This document shows positions 28,388 through 38,013 of a stretch of DNA of 64,000 nucleotides, piece by piece. Where the stretch lies: positions 230,706 through 294,705 of the forward strand of contig NZ_JAJQYA010000003.1 in assembly GCF_021729155.1 (NCBI RefSeq). The letters run 5' to 3'. The DNA comes from Membranihabitans marinus. Lineage in GTDB: Bacteria; Bacteroidota; Bacteroidia; Chitinophagales; Saprospiraceae. The first letter of the stretch is position 1. Each line of letters starts with the position of its first letter. Position numbers and translations under genes: made by a program. Under the pieces are notes generated by a model that ran no database searches, was not told where the DNA came from, and saw only the letters and a program-made list of their open reading frames with translations.

Positions 28388-30022
28388 ATGCGAAGTATGA
28401 TTGGTCTTATATTGTTGTTTTTGCCATTGTTAGCTGCCGCCCAAGACCAAGTTTATAGTCATCAGGATAGTCTATTCGGTTCGATTACTCCAGAACGAGA
28501 ATGGTGGGATCTCAATTACTATCACTTAGATATTGAAGTCGAACCCAAAGAAAAAACCATTTATGGGCAAAATACCATTCAATACACCGTTCTTCGACCC
28601 GGTTCGACGATGCAAATAGAGTTGCAAGATCCTTTGGAAATTCTTTCCATCCATCAAGATGGACAATTATTGACTTATCGCAGAGATGGATTTAGTTATT
28701 TGATAGAATTGTCGAAAAAACAAGTGGTTGGTCATGTCAATGAAATTGTAGTCAAATACGGAGGCCATCCAAAACCCAGTCCCAATCCTCCTTGGAGTGG
28801 TGGGATTACTTGGGATAAAGATGACAATGGGATAGATTTTGTGGCTTCGAGTTGTCAGAAGGATGGACCTAGTTTATGGTGGCCGTGTAAAGACCACCCC
28901 TACGATGAAACCGATAGCATGTTGATCAGTGTTACAGTGCCCGACCACCTAATGGATGTGTCCAATGGTAGATTGAGATCGATTACTAGTCCCAAGAAAG
29001 GGTATAAGACCTATCACTGGTTTGTGGCCAGTCCCATCAATAATTATGGGGTAAATATCAATATTGGGGACTATGTTCACTTTAAAGAAACATATGATGG
29101 AGAGGCTGGTGTCCTCGATTGCGATTACTATGTATTGAGGGATAATTTAAAAAAGGCGAAGAAGCAGTTTGAGGAAGTGCCTCGTATGTTGGACGCTTTT
29201 GAATATTGGTTTGGTCCTTATCCCTTTTATGTGGATGGGTTTAAACTGGTAGAAGCTCCCTACTTGGGAATGGAGCATCAAAGTTCTGTAACCTACGGAA
29301 ATGGATATAAAAACGGTTATTTGGGGAGAGATCTCAGTGGTAGCGGTTGGGGAATGAAGTTCGACTATATTATTATACACGAATCAGGTCATGAATGGTT
29401 TGCCAACAATATAACCTATGCCGATATTGCCGATATGTGGATTCATGAAAGTTTTACGACTTATTCTGAAAGTCTGTTTTTGGACTACCATTTTGGCCTT
29501 GAAGCCAGTTCTGCCTATGTCAGAGGACTGCGATCGAGTATTGTCAACGACGGTCCTATTATCGGGCAGTATGATGTGCATCAACCAGGATCCAGGGATA
29601 TGTATTTCAAGGGTGCCAATATCTTACATACCTTGAGACAAGTCGTCAATGACGATGATCTATGGCGACAGGTATTGAGGGGATTGAATGTAGAATTTTA
29701 TCATGCCACCATTCGCTCCCATCAATTGATAGATTATATTGATTCTATGGTGACGGAGATTGATTTGCAGCCTTTTTTTACACAATACTTTAAAGATGCT
29801 CGAGTACCAATCTTTACATATAGAATTCAGAATAATCAAATCATGTATAAATATGATAATGTAGTAGCTGGATTTAGAATGCCGATAAAAATTTTACAAA
29901 ATGGACAGGTATTCAGTTTGGATAATGCCTCCGATCAATGGCAAATGGCATCGATAGGAGAAGGGGCTATCGTGGTAGATCCCAATTATTACGTGGCTAC
30001 ATTCGATCTTTTGGGCCAATAA
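28388..30022 (+). CDS. M1 family metallopeptidase (aminopeptidase N-like), exported
   Basis: 544 residues from the ATG at 28388, which gives a signal peptide ending LLAAAQ; an ATG at 28355 would add 11 charged residues. The zinc site HESGH is at 331-335 with the third ligand Glu354 in WIHESF, the usual HEXXH-18-E spacing. The exopeptidase motif appears as GMEH (294-297) instead of GxMEN. It probably removes N-terminal residues from peptides in the periplasm. It lacks the long C-terminal helical domain of PepN (about 870 residues), as is common for Bacteroidota M1 enzymes. Convergent with the TlpA-like gene, 4 bp apart. Confidence 0.88.
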   Translation: MRSMIGLILLFLPLLAAAQDQVYSHQDSLFGSITPEREWWDLNYYHLDIEVEPKEKTIYGQNTIQYTVLRPGSTMQIELQDPLEILSIHQDGQLLTYRRDGFSYLIELSKKQVVGHVNEIVVKYGGHPKPSPNPPWSGGITWDKDDNGIDFVASSCQKDGPSLWWPCKDHPYDETDSMLISVTVPDHLMDVSNGRLRSITSPKKGYKTYHWFVASPINNYGVNINIGDYVHFKETYDGEAGVLDCDYYVLRDNLKKAKKQFEEVPRMLDAFEYWFGPYPFYVDGFKLVEAPYLGMEHQSSVTYGNGYKNGYLGRDLSGSGWGMKFDYIIIHESGHEWFANNITYADIADMWIHESFTTYSESLFLDYHFGLEASSAYVRGLRSSIVNDGPIIGQYDVHQPGSRDMYFKGANILHTLRQVVNDDDLWRQVLRGLNVEFYHATIRSHQLIDYIDSMVTEIDLQPFFTQYFKDARVPIFTYRIQNNQIMYKYDNVVAGFRMPIKILQNGQVFSLDNASDQWQMASIGEGAIVVDPNYYVATFDLLGQ

Positions 30023-30026
30023 TAAA

Positions 30027-30518
30027 TTACTGAATTTCTTGAAGTGCGGCTTCCAATTTAGCTTCATCGCCATTGGAGTATCCAATATGTGAATACACCA
30101 TATTCCCTGTCTTGTCCAAAACCACGGTAAAGGGAATGGTTTCAAAATTAAAGACTTGTTTCGAAGTAGATTCGGTATCGATATAGATGGTATAGGGCCA
30201 TTTTCTCTGCTGTATCATAGCCCTTACCTTGCCGGCAGATCGCGCGTCATCGGTACTTATCGCCAATAATTCAACCTCGTATTTATCTTGCCATTCGGCA
30301 TAATTGGTCTTAAGCGCATCCAATTCCTTCTTGCAAGGGCCACACCAAGTTGCCCAATAACTAATAATGATGTTTTTTTGTTTTGGGAGGGCATTTTGCA
30401 ATGTCGTTCTGCTTCCTTTTATATCTTTGAGTTGAATTTGATGTAGGGGAAGATTTTGACCTACAACAAAAAAAGGAATAAAAAAGATAAAGAAAAATAT
30501 TAAACGCTTAAAGATCAT
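30027..30518 (-). CDS. TlpA/ResA-like thioredoxin-fold protein, exported
   Basis: 163 residues: signal peptide about 1-21 (MIFKRLIFFFIFFIPFFVVG), then a redoxin domain with the active site WCGPC in YWATWCGPCKKEL near residue 59 and the cis-proline region TIPFTVVLDKTG near 127-138. Such proteins reduce disulfides in the periplasm or act in peroxide defence. The gene is divergent from the DUF6029 gene with only 26 bp between start codons, and the Omp28-like gene beyond it has its own CxxC, so the three form a likely redox or envelope module. Confidence 0.85.
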   Translation of the reverse strand: MIFKRLIFFFIFFIPFFVVGQNLPLHQIQLKDIKGSRTTLQNALPKQKNIIISYWATWCGPCKKELDALKTNYAEWQDKYEVELLAISTDDARSAGKVRAMIQQRKWPYTIYIDTESTSKQVFNFETIPFTVVLDKTGNMVYSHIGYSNGDEAKLEAALQEIQ

Positions 30519-30544
30519 TCTAATATGGTTTAAGTAATTGAGAT

Positions 30545-32197
30545 ATGGACCTATTTAAAGAAATCCGCTTAAAAAGAAACGATGCTAAATTGATAAAATT
30601 TTTAGTCATTGTGTTTATTCTTTCCCTAGAATGTACAAATTTATCGGCACAAAATGAAGGCAAACAACCAGTCGTAGTGTCTGGACTGTGGTTGAATAAT
30701 CTTAATTTTGCAATTGTAGATGCCAAGATAGGGGCCAGTAACACACCGTTTTACGAAGACAAAAAATGGGGAGGAGAATCATGGCTCAACTTGTCTGCTC
30801 TGTATAAAAACTGGAAAATGGAGGTGAGATTGGATGGTTTTCAAAATTCTATCCTTCTCAATCCCGAGGATGTATATTCGGATTTTGGATTAGGGTATGT
30901 CAATCTCAGGTATTCGGGGCAAAATTTTTCTTCTGAAATAGGCCATTTTTACGAACAGATCGGTAATGGCTTAATCATGCGCTCCTATAAAGATTTGCCA
31001 TTGTTGATCGACAATGCTATTTTTGGAGCCAAACTGCAATTTTATCTTCCCGGAAATCAATCTATTATGGTGTATGGAGGTAAGCCTAAAGATTTATTCT
31101 CCCTATCAGATATGTATAGTGTTGGCGGTGAGTATCGATTGGACTGGGCTATAAAATCTGTTTATTTAAGTTCGGGCTTTGGGAGTAGTATTAAGATTTT
31201 GGAATCCGATATAGTAGATCATTTAATCAGTGAGGTGGAACTTTATCTACCCCAAGATAGTGTGGGATTGTATAAGAGTAGCCAACTGTATTCCATTTTC
31301 AATGATTTATCTTATGGGCCATTTTCTTGGTCGGCCGAATATGCGGTGAAATACCACGATACCTATTTCAATTCAGAATCCAAACGAAATTTGTGGACAG
31401 GGGGACATGTGTTTGGGAAGTTTGAAACCGCTTTGGGCCAGGCACTTTATTCCTCCATGTCATTGGATTACGATCATTGGTCGTTTCAGTTGGAAGGTAA
31501 ATACGTGGATAAATTTTCAAATAAATCTGATCCATTTAGTTTTAATTATAGAAATGATCTACATTTTATACCGCCGATGGCTCAGGTTCAGACCTATCGT
31601 CTAAAGTCTCGATATATTCCTGCTACTCAGTTTCTCGGAGAACAATCCGCCCAGATCAATATAGGGTATGCCGGTGAACACGATTTATTTAGCTGGAACA
31701 ATACCCTGATTTACAGCCTTGCCGATGTGAAATTGTATGAGGCATACGATTTAAATTGGGAGAGAAGTTATTCTGCTGGGAAATACATTATCGGAATAAT
31801 GAAACAACAATATAATCAAGATGTGTATGAGGGGAAACCTGGAGCCCCACAGGTAAAAACATGGATTCCCTATGCTGAATATTATCGTGAATGGGAACAG
31901 AATAAGAGTTTGAAAATAGAAGGTCAAGCTTTGTTTACCGATGAAGACAAGGGAAATTTATACTATATGGGTATGGAGTACAACTCATCGGAGAAATGGA
32001 GCTGGGTTTTGGCTGCCATGTATGAGGCCGAGAAAGACAATATTTATCCAACCCTAGGGGTTTATCACAAAAGAAGGACAGGAATTTATAGTTTAAGTTT
32101 TGTAAAGCAAGTGGAAGGTATTGTATGTTCTGGGGGAATTTGTAGATTTGAACCTGCCTTTAGTGGGATTAAAATAACTACTCAAACACGATTTTAG
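30545..32197 (+). CDS. DUF6029-type outer-membrane protein of unknown function
   Basis: 550 residues. A basic N-terminus and hydrophobic stretch ending NLSAQ form a signal peptide of about 36 residues. The rest is rich in alternating aromatic and polar residues and repeated Gly/Tyr, the pattern of a transmembrane beta-barrel, and it ends in an aromatic C-terminus (TTQTRF). Conserved segments include GLWLNNLNFAIVDAKIGASN and EIGHFYEQIGNGLIMRSYKD, which I recognise from the DUF6029 family of Bacteroidota. No molecular function is known. It is followed after 4 bp by the Omp28-like gene. Confidence 0.7.
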   Translation: MDLFKEIRLKRNDAKLIKFLVIVFILSLECTNLSAQNEGKQPVVVSGLWLNNLNFAIVDAKIGASNTPFYEDKKWGGESWLNLSALYKNWKMEVRLDGFQNSILLNPEDVYSDFGLGYVNLRYSGQNFSSEIGHFYEQIGNGLIMRSYKDLPLLIDNAIFGAKLQFYLPGNQSIMVYGGKPKDLFSLSDMYSVGGEYRLDWAIKSVYLSSGFGSSIKILESDIVDHLISEVELYLPQDSVGLYKSSQLYSIFNDLSYGPFSWSAEYAVKYHDTYFNSESKRNLWTGGHVFGKFETALGQALYSSMSLDYDHWSFQLEGKYVDKFSNKSDPFSFNYRNDLHFIPPMAQVQTYRLKSRYIPATQFLGEQSAQINIGYAGEHDLFSWNNTLIYSLADVKLYEAYDLNWERSYSAGKYIIGIMKQQYNQDVYEGKPGAPQVKTWIPYAEYYREWEQNKSLKIEGQALFTDEDKGNLYYMGMEYNSSEKWSWVLAAMYEAEKDNIYPTLGVYHKRRTGIYSLSFVKQVEGIVCSGGICRFEPAFSGIKITTQTRF

Positions 32198-32200
32198 TCG

Positions 32201-33076
32201 ATGAAAATAAAGGAAATGAAATCGATTCAACTAGTAGGATTTATAGAATCTAATATAAAGCGAGGACAGATTAATTATTTATATACCTTGATGATTCTTA
32301 TCCTGTGTATGTCCTGCAATGATGAGATCGATTATCAATTGGTCAGACCCGAGCCCGGACAGCAGAAAATATTGGTAGAAGAAGTAAGTGGTGTGCGCTG
32401 TCCCAATTGTCCCGACGGAACCAGGCTATTGACATCTATAGCTAGCGAATTTGACAGTGCAATTATAGTGGTTACCTATCATGCTGGTTTTTTTTCCGTC
32501 CCCTACCCAGAGAGTGTTTATGATTTTAAGACGGAAGAAACAGTGGCTCTGTTAAATTTATTGGGCAATCCAATTGGATATCCTTCTGCGGCAATTCAGC
32601 GATTAAAAGATGACGGACAATCCAGTGCACAGAGATTGACCAACACTTGGTACAGTACCATAAATCAGCTCATTGCTGATGTTCCAGAGCTTAGTTTACA
32701 TTTGGAGGTGGATCAATTCGGAGAAGATACTCAAATTACCTATGGAGTATTAACCAATGATGATATTGACAGGCCATTGTACGGACATCTTTATTTGTTA
32801 GAAGATGGTTTGATCGACTATCAATCTGATTCTAGAGCCTCAGATGGGGTAGTAACCAATTATGAACACAACCATGTTCTCAAAAAAATATTGACGCCGT
32901 TGGAAGGTGAGTTATTGGGGAATTCTTTTGCGGAATTGAGTCGAGTTAATGATTCGATGACCCTTCAACTATCATCCATAGAGGAGGTGGTGGATCCAGC
33001 AAAGACATCGTTTGTGTTTTTTGTAACCGATGATGAAAAAGTGTTGCAGGTTGAAAAAGCGTATAACAATCCCTAA
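32201..33076 (+). CDS. Omp28-like protein with CxxC motif, probable lipoprotein
   Basis: 291 residues. A hydrophobic segment YLYTLMILILCMSC ends at Cys39, a plausible but non-ideal lipobox. After it EEVSGVRCPNCPDGTRLL carries a CxxC in the position seen in Omp28-related proteins of Porphyromonas and relatives, which have a thioredoxin-like fold. HAGFFSVPYP and LGNPIGYPSAAI are typical of the family. The N-terminal 25 residues before the hydrophobic segment are unusually long, so the true start may be internal. Co-transcribed with DUF6029 (4 bp apart). Confidence 0.7.
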   Translation: MKIKEMKSIQLVGFIESNIKRGQINYLYTLMILILCMSCNDEIDYQLVRPEPGQQKILVEEVSGVRCPNCPDGTRLLTSIASEFDSAIIVVTYHAGFFSVPYPESVYDFKTEETVALLNLLGNPIGYPSAAIQRLKDDGQSSAQRLTNTWYSTINQLIADVPELSLHLEVDQFGEDTQITYGVLTNDDIDRPLYGHLYLLEDGLIDYQSDSRASDGVVTNYEHNHVLKKILTPLEGELLGNSFAELSRVNDSMTLQLSSIEEVVDPAKTSFVFFVTDDEKVLQVEKAYNNP

Positions 33077-33094
33077 TTGTCTGTACATTTTAAA

Positions 33095-33102
33095 TATCTT
33101 TG
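33095..33102 (+). promoter_or_regulatory. Candidate -7 element for pheT
   Basis: TATCTTTG fits TAnnTTTG exactly and lies 34 bp before the pheT start. The nearest TTG upstream (33077-33079) leaves a 15-bp spacer, shorter than the usual 19-21, so only the -7 half is convincing. Confidence 0.4.
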
Positions 33103-33136
33103 CGTCCTATTTCTATTCAAACTTGAAAATGTTTAA

Positions 33137-35569
33137 ATGAAAATTTCTTACAACTGGTTAAAAGACTATTTAGATTTTGAGGAAACCCCACATGAATTGG
33201 GAGAGATATTGACCGAGATCGGCTTGGAGGTGGAAGGTGTAGAGAAACTCGAGAATATTCCCGGAGGATTAAAAGGTGTAGTCACTGGAAAAGTCGTCGA
33301 ATGCGAGCAACATCCCAATGCCGATCGACTGAGCAAGACCAAGGTCGATATTGGAGAGCCCACTTTGCTATCTGTCGTCTGTGGTGCACCCAATGTAGCT
33401 GCTGGTCAGAAGGTGTTGGTGGCACCAGTAGGTACGGTTCTTTACCCAGATGGTATAGACAAACCCTTTAAGATTAAAAAAAGCAAGATTAGGGGAGAAG
33501 TTTCAGAGGGTATGATATGTGCGGAAGATGAACTCGGATTGGGGGAAAGTCACGATGGCATTATGGTATTGGATGAAAGTCAGGCCGTCGGTGTGCCAGC
33601 CAGTGAAATTTTCGATCTCAAAATCGATTATGTATACGAGATTGGGCTCACTCCCAACCGGTCAGATGCCACTAGTCATATAGGTGTAGCAAGGGACTTG
33701 GCAGCTGCTTTGACCATTATTCACGATCGGCCATATACGGTGAAGATTCCCGAGGTAAGCTCTTTTAATACCCAAACCATTAAGCACGACATTGGTGTGG
33801 AAATAAGTGATATTGCCTTGTGTCCACGATATTCCAGTGTGACCATTGGAGAGTTGAAGATAGGTCCATCTCCGCAATGGATGGTAGATCGATTGAAATC
33901 TATAGGGGTTAAATCAAAAAACAATATCGTAGATATTACCAATTTTGTCCTACACGAAATAGGTCAACCACTGCACGCTTTTGACTTATCCGCTCTAAAG
34001 GGCAGTCAAGTATATGTAGAAACTCTGGAAGAGGGAAGGAAGTTTACTACCTTGGACGATGTAGAAATATCGCTTTCATCAGAGGATTTAATGATTTGTA
34101 ATGCCCAGCACGAACCCATGTGTATAGGAGGGGTATACGGAGGTCTTCATTCAGGTGTGAGTGATAAAACCATTCATGTATTTTTGGAATCGGCTCATTT
34201 TCAACCAGAGACAGTTCGGAAATCGAGTAAAAGACATAATTTTAGAACAGAAGCGGCAAAGGTTTTTGAAAAGGGAAGTGATCCAGCCGTAACTAAATAT
34301 GCCCTCCAACGGGCGGCATTGTTGTTGCAAGAATGGGCAGGAGGTGTGATTACTTCGGAAATATCAGACATATATCCTGAGCCAATATTGCCCAAAATAA
34401 TTTCTGTTCGATATTCGCAGATTAAGCGGATTATGGGTTTTGATATATCAGAAGAAACCATTGTAAAGATATTGAAAGCGATGGATATTGAGATTATCAA
34501 ACAGTTTGATGATCATATAGAAGTAGCCATCCCTACAGATAAGGCAGATGTGACTCGAGAAGCCGATGTTATTGAAGAGATTTTGCGTATCTATGGTTTT
34601 AATAGTGTACCGGTCGACGGTCGCTTGACTATAGCCTTAGATAGCGGTAAAAAGGAAGAGCATTTGCCATTGCGCAATCAATTGTCCAGTGTCTTAGTAG
34701 GTATGGGACTACATGAAATCATGGGGCTTTCTCTTACTGGGCAGAAGTATTTGCCTAGCTACCTAGAGGAGGAGCGTTTGGTAAGGATTAATAACACCTC
34801 AAATAGAGACTTGGACATCATGCGACCTTCCATGGTGGTTACGATGTTGCAGACTATAGAATACAATCAAAAAAGACAAATCAGTGACTTGCAGTTGTTT
34901 GAGTTTGGGTCTACATATATCAGTCCCCAACCCTCACAATATAAGGAAACACAGCATTTGGCCATTGGACTTGCCGGTAAGGTAAGGTCTTTGAATTGGA
35001 TTTCGTCAGAAGAATCTTCTAGTTTTTACCAGCTTAAATCTATGGTAGAACGGATATTTGAAAGTCTAAATATAGGCAAGGTACAACAGTCGAATCTCGA
35101 GTCAGAAGACTACCATTATGGATTATGCTATCACAAGGGCGATACTGTATTGGCAGAATTTGGCGCTGTTGATTTATCTGTGTTCCCATCGGTAGAAGTG
35201 GAAGGGGAAGTTTTTATGGCAGATCTTCGTTGGGATGAATTGGTAAAGGCCAAGAAAAATATCTCTACCATAACTGAGATTAGCAAATATCCAAAAGTGG
35301 ATAGAGATTTAGCGCTGATTACGCCCAATTCGGTTTCATATGGCGATATAGAAAAAGTTATTAAATCCACGGGTAAAAAAATAGTTGCCGATGTTCAATT
35401 GTTTGATGTATATGAAAACAAAGAGCAGCTGGGTGAGGATTTGAGATCATATGGAGTAAAAATTATATTTTCCGATCCTAAAAAAACCTTAAATGATAAG
35501 GAGGTGGATGTTGTAATTAAAAATATTTTAAATAAATTACATAAAAATTATGCAATTGAACTGCGTTAA
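33137..35569 (+). CDS. pheT: Phenylalanyl-tRNA synthetase beta subunit
   Basis: 810 residues, normal length for the bacterial beta subunit. In order: N-terminal segment MKISYNWLKDYLDF, an EMAP-II-like tRNA-binding domain at about 40-150 (HPNADRLSKTKVD, VVCGAPNVAAGQKV), the B3/B4 editing domain at about 210-390 with GQPLHAFD, the B5 domain at about 405-480 (DVTREADVIEEILRIYG), the catalytic-like core, and the C-terminal anticodon-binding FDX-ACB domain from about 715 (FPKVDRD-like YPKVDRDLAL). It charges tRNA-Phe as an alpha2beta2 enzyme; pheS is not in the window. The downstream genes are the coiled-coil protein, zapA and rny. Confidence 0.96.
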   Translation: MKISYNWLKDYLDFEETPHELGEILTEIGLEVEGVEKLENIPGGLKGVVTGKVVECEQHPNADRLSKTKVDIGEPTLLSVVCGAPNVAAGQKVLVAPVGTVLYPDGIDKPFKIKKSKIRGEVSEGMICAEDELGLGESHDGIMVLDESQAVGVPASEIFDLKIDYVYEIGLTPNRSDATSHIGVARDLAAALTIIHDRPYTVKIPEVSSFNTQTIKHDIGVEISDIALCPRYSSVTIGELKIGPSPQWMVDRLKSIGVKSKNNIVDITNFVLHEIGQPLHAFDLSALKGSQVYVETLEEGRKFTTLDDVEISLSSEDLMICNAQHEPMCIGGVYGGLHSGVSDKTIHVFLESAHFQPETVRKSSKRHNFRTEAAKVFEKGSDPAVTKYALQRAALLLQEWAGGVITSEISDIYPEPILPKIISVRYSQIKRIMGFDISEETIVKILKAMDIEIIKQFDDHIEVAIPTDKADVTREADVIEEILRIYGFNSVPVDGRLTIALDSGKKEEHLPLRNQLSSVLVGMGLHEIMGLSLTGQKYLPSYLEEERLVRINNTSNRDLDIMRPSMVVTMLQTIEYNQKRQISDLQLFEFGSTYISPQPSQYKETQHLAIGLAGKVRSLNWISSEESSSFYQLKSMVERIFESLNIGKVQQSNLESEDYHYGLCYHKGDTVLAEFGAVDLSVFPSVEVEGEVFMADLRWDELVKAKKNISTITEISKYPKVDRDLALITPNSVSYGDIEKVIKSTGKKIVADVQLFDVYENKEQLGEDLRSYGVKIIFSDPKKTLNDKEVDVVIKNILNKLHKNYAIELR

Positions 35570-35580
35570 AGTGGGCATAT

Positions 35581-35880
35581 ATGGAAATATTTAAAGAGCG
35601 ATTAAATCAATTAGATCATAAGTTACGACAAGTAGGTGGTAAAATGAGTATGCTAAAGAGGCAAAATATGCAGCTATTAGCCGAAAATGTTCGATTAAAA
35701 AAACAATTGGAGAAAAATAAAAATAATACCTTTGTAAGTGATGAGAGCAGGAATGAGGCAGAAGGAAAAATTGAGACACATGCAAATGGACGAGAAGTGG
35801 AAGTGGAGAAGTTGAAGAGTGAATTAGATCACTATATAAAGCAACTGGGAGCATGCATAGAAGAACTGGAGAAAATATAA
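35581..35880 (+). CDS. Small coiled-coil protein upstream of zapA (ZapB-like candidate)
   Basis: 99 residues, highly charged and almost wholly helical with heptad leucines (LNQLDHKLRQVGGKMSMLKR; NMQLLAENVRLKKQLEKN). No signal peptide. It starts 11 bp after pheT and ends 4 bp before zapA, so it is co-transcribed with both. From size, coiled coil and position I infer a ZapB-like partner of ZapA at the division ring, but there is no catalytic motif to prove it. Confidence 0.6.
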   Translation: MEIFKERLNQLDHKLRQVGGKMSMLKRQNMQLLAENVRLKKQLEKNKNNTFVSDESRNEAEGKIETHANGREVEVEKLKSELDHYIKQLGACIEELEKI

Positions 35881-35884
35881 GTCG

Positions 35885-36178
35885 ATGTCGGGAAAAAGCA
35901 CCAAAAGTTTAAATGTAGTAATCGGAGGTATAAACATACCGGTGAAGATTGCAGCATCTGAGGAGAAAGAGATTGAGCGGGTGGTCGATAAGATTAATAA
36001 AAAACTCAAGGAGATTCAAATGCGCTATCCGGGGAAGGATATGACGGAGGCAATGGCCATGACATTATTGGCAGTATCTTTTGATAGAGAACAAGAAAAA
36101 AAGATGTATCCAGAAGAATCTGAATTGCTAAAGGAATTTGATCAAATTGATGAACTTTTAGATAAAATACTAAAATAG
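35885..36178 (+). CDS. zapA: Cell division protein ZapA
   Basis: 97 residues with the ZapA layout: an N-terminal beta hairpin (VVIGGINIPVKIAASEE), then two helices with ERVVDKINKKLKEIQ and DMTEAMAMTLLAVSF. ZapA is a cytosolic protein that bundles FtsZ filaments. It is 4 bp after the coiled-coil gene and 90 bp before rny. Length and motifs agree with the family; the charged C-terminal tail is typical for Bacteroidota. Confidence 0.88.
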   Translation: MSGKSTKSLNVVIGGINIPVKIAASEEKEIERVVDKINKKLKEIQMRYPGKDMTEAMAMTLLAVSFDREQEKKMYPEESELLKEFDQIDELLDKILK

Positions 36179-36268
36179 TATTTTTACTTGTCTTACACTT
36201 TAAGTGGGCGTTCAATGTCCTTTTATCTGGTTTCCTGCGTATTAGTTATTAAATATTAAAACGATACT

Positions 36269-37930
36269 ATGGATTTTATGTTAAGCTTGTTAGCTGGTTT
36301 AATATTGGGTGCCATTGTAGGTTATTTTCTGGTTCGAAGTTTTGTAGCCAAAGGACAGAAGTCCAAGGTGGATGAAATGAATAAGAAGGCAGATTTAATC
36401 ATACAAGAAGCTCGATTGTCAGCGAAGCGATTATTAGATGAGGCCGAAACCAAAGCTGAGAAAATAAACTCTCAGTCCGAAAATAAAAATGAAGCCATAA
36501 AGCAGAAAAAGATTCAAGAGGCAAAAGAGAAATTTGCAACCTTGAAATCTAATTACGATTCTTACCGGGCTCAAAAGAAAATTGAATTAAAAGAGAGAGA
36601 AGTAGAAGTTGTCAATCTCGAAAAGGATATTGAGCGAGCCAAAAAGGAATTAGCTACGAGAACAGAAGGATTGGAGAGTTTGGAACAAGAAGTAGCTGTG
36701 ATCAGAGAAAATTTGGACAAACAACTCAAAGTAGTTGCCAAGAAGAAAGAAGAATTGGACAAGTCCAATGAAATTTTTATTGAGAAATTGGAATCTATTG
36801 CGCGATTGAGCGAACAAGAAGCCAAGGAACAATTGCTGGAAGCTGTCAAAGCCAAGGCCGAAAATGAAGCTTTGGCCCTTATCAAGCAGAGAATGGAGGA
36901 AGCCAAGTCAACGGTGAATAAAGAGTCCAAGAAATTAGTGATTCAATGTATTCAACGGATGGCTGCTGAGGTAACCATTGAAAACACAGTGTCTGTATTC
37001 AACTTGGAGTCAGATGATATCAAAGGACAAATAATCGGACGAGAAGGTCGAAATATTAGAGCCCTAGAAGCTGCTACAGGAGCTGAAATAGTGGTAGATG
37101 ATACTCCGGAAGCCATAGTGATTTCCAGTTTCGATCCCATTCGAAGAGAGATCTGTCGATTGTCGTTGAAAAAATTGGTAGCCGATGGTAGAATCCATCC
37201 AGCTCGAATTGAAGAAGTGGTGACCAAGACTAAGAAACAACTCGAAGAGCAGATTAAAGAGATAGGGGAGCGAACCGTTATCGATCTCGATATTCACGGC
37301 CTAGATCCAACATTGGTCAGAATGGTAGGTAGAATGAGATTTAGATCTTCCTATGGACAGAATCTATTGAAGCACTCCATAGAGACCGCCAATTTATGTG
37401 CTTTAATGGCCGCTGAAATTGGATTGCCTAAGAAAATGATCAAAATGGCCAAAAGAGCTGGCTTGCTTCACGATATTGGTAAGGTAGCAGAAGAAGAGAC
37501 AGAATTGTCTCACGCATTGGTGGGAATGGAAATGGCGAAAAAAGTAAACGAACACGGTTATATATGTAATGCCATCGGAGCTCACCACGACGAAATAGAA
37601 ATGAGCAATATATTGTCCCCTATTATTCAGGCCTGTGATGCTATCTCCGGTGCAAGACCAGGTGCTCGAAGAGAGATATTGGAGAGTTACCTCAAGCGAA
37701 TTAACGAATTGGAAGATTTGGCCATGGGCTATGACGGTGTCCAAAAAGCGTATGCCTTGCAAGCGGGTAGAGAATTGAGAGTTATTGTAGAAAGCGATAA
37801 GGTCACCGATGATTATGCCGATGATTTATCTTTCATGATATCTCAAAAGATCCAAGAAGAAATGCAATATCCCGGTCAAATTAAGGTGACGGTGATTAGA
37901 GAAAAACGAGCAGTTACTGTAGCTAAGTAG
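36269..37930 (+). CDS. rny: Ribonuclease Y
   Basis: 553 residues. A membrane anchor occupies about 1-26, followed by a long charged coiled coil to about 235 (many EAK/KEL repeats). The KH domain is at about 245-310 ([21 protein letters not shown]), and the HD domain from about 365 contains [11 protein letters not shown] and the metal ligands in [10 protein letters not shown]. RNase Y is the membrane-attached endonuclease that starts mRNA decay. It is last in the pheT-zapA-rny run and is followed by a strong terminator. Confidence 0.95.
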   Translation: MDFMLSLLAGLILGAIVGYFLVRSFVAKGQKSKVDEMNKKADLIIQEARLSAKRLLDEAETKAEKINSQSENKNEAIKQKKIQEAKEKFATLKSNYDSYRAQKKIELKEREVEVVNLEKDIERAKKELATRTEGLESLEQEVAVIRENLDKQLKVVAKKKEELDKSNEIFIEKLESIARLSEQEAKEQLLEAVKAKAENEALALIKQRMEEAKSTVNKESKKLVIQCIQRMAAEVTIENTVSVFNLESDDIKGQIIGREGRNIRALEAATGAEIVVDDTPEAIVISSFDPIRREICRLSLKKLVADGRIHPARIEEVVTKTKKQLEEQIKEIGERTVIDLDIHGLDPTLVRMVGRMRFRSSYGQNLLKHSIETANLCALMAAEIGLPKKMIKMAKRAGLLHDIGKVAEEETELSHALVGMEMAKKVNEHGYICNAIGAHHDEIEMSNILSPIIQACDAISGARPGARREILESYLKRINELEDLAMGYDGVQKAYALQAGRELRVIVESDKVTDDYADDLSFMISQKIQEEMQYPGQIKVTVIREKRAVTVAK

Positions 37931-37965
37931 CGGAGTAAAGAGATTTTTATTTGGCTCATAAAAGT

Positions 37966-38013
37966 ATCCCTGTCAACGATGATGTAATTCATCGTTTTCA
38001 GGGATTTTTTTTT
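37966..38013 (+). terminator. Intrinsic terminator after rny
   Basis: A two-part stem: ATCCCTG (37966-37972) pairs with CAGGGAT (37999-38005), and inside it AACGATGA (37975-37982) pairs with TCATCGTT (37989-37996). A run of nine T follows from 38005. It ends the pheT-rny transcription unit. Confidence 0.9.

Noticed and set aside
36571..36930. A 119-codon frame opposite rny
   Set aside because: Ser/Leu-rich antisense of the RNase Y coiled coil; no independent support.
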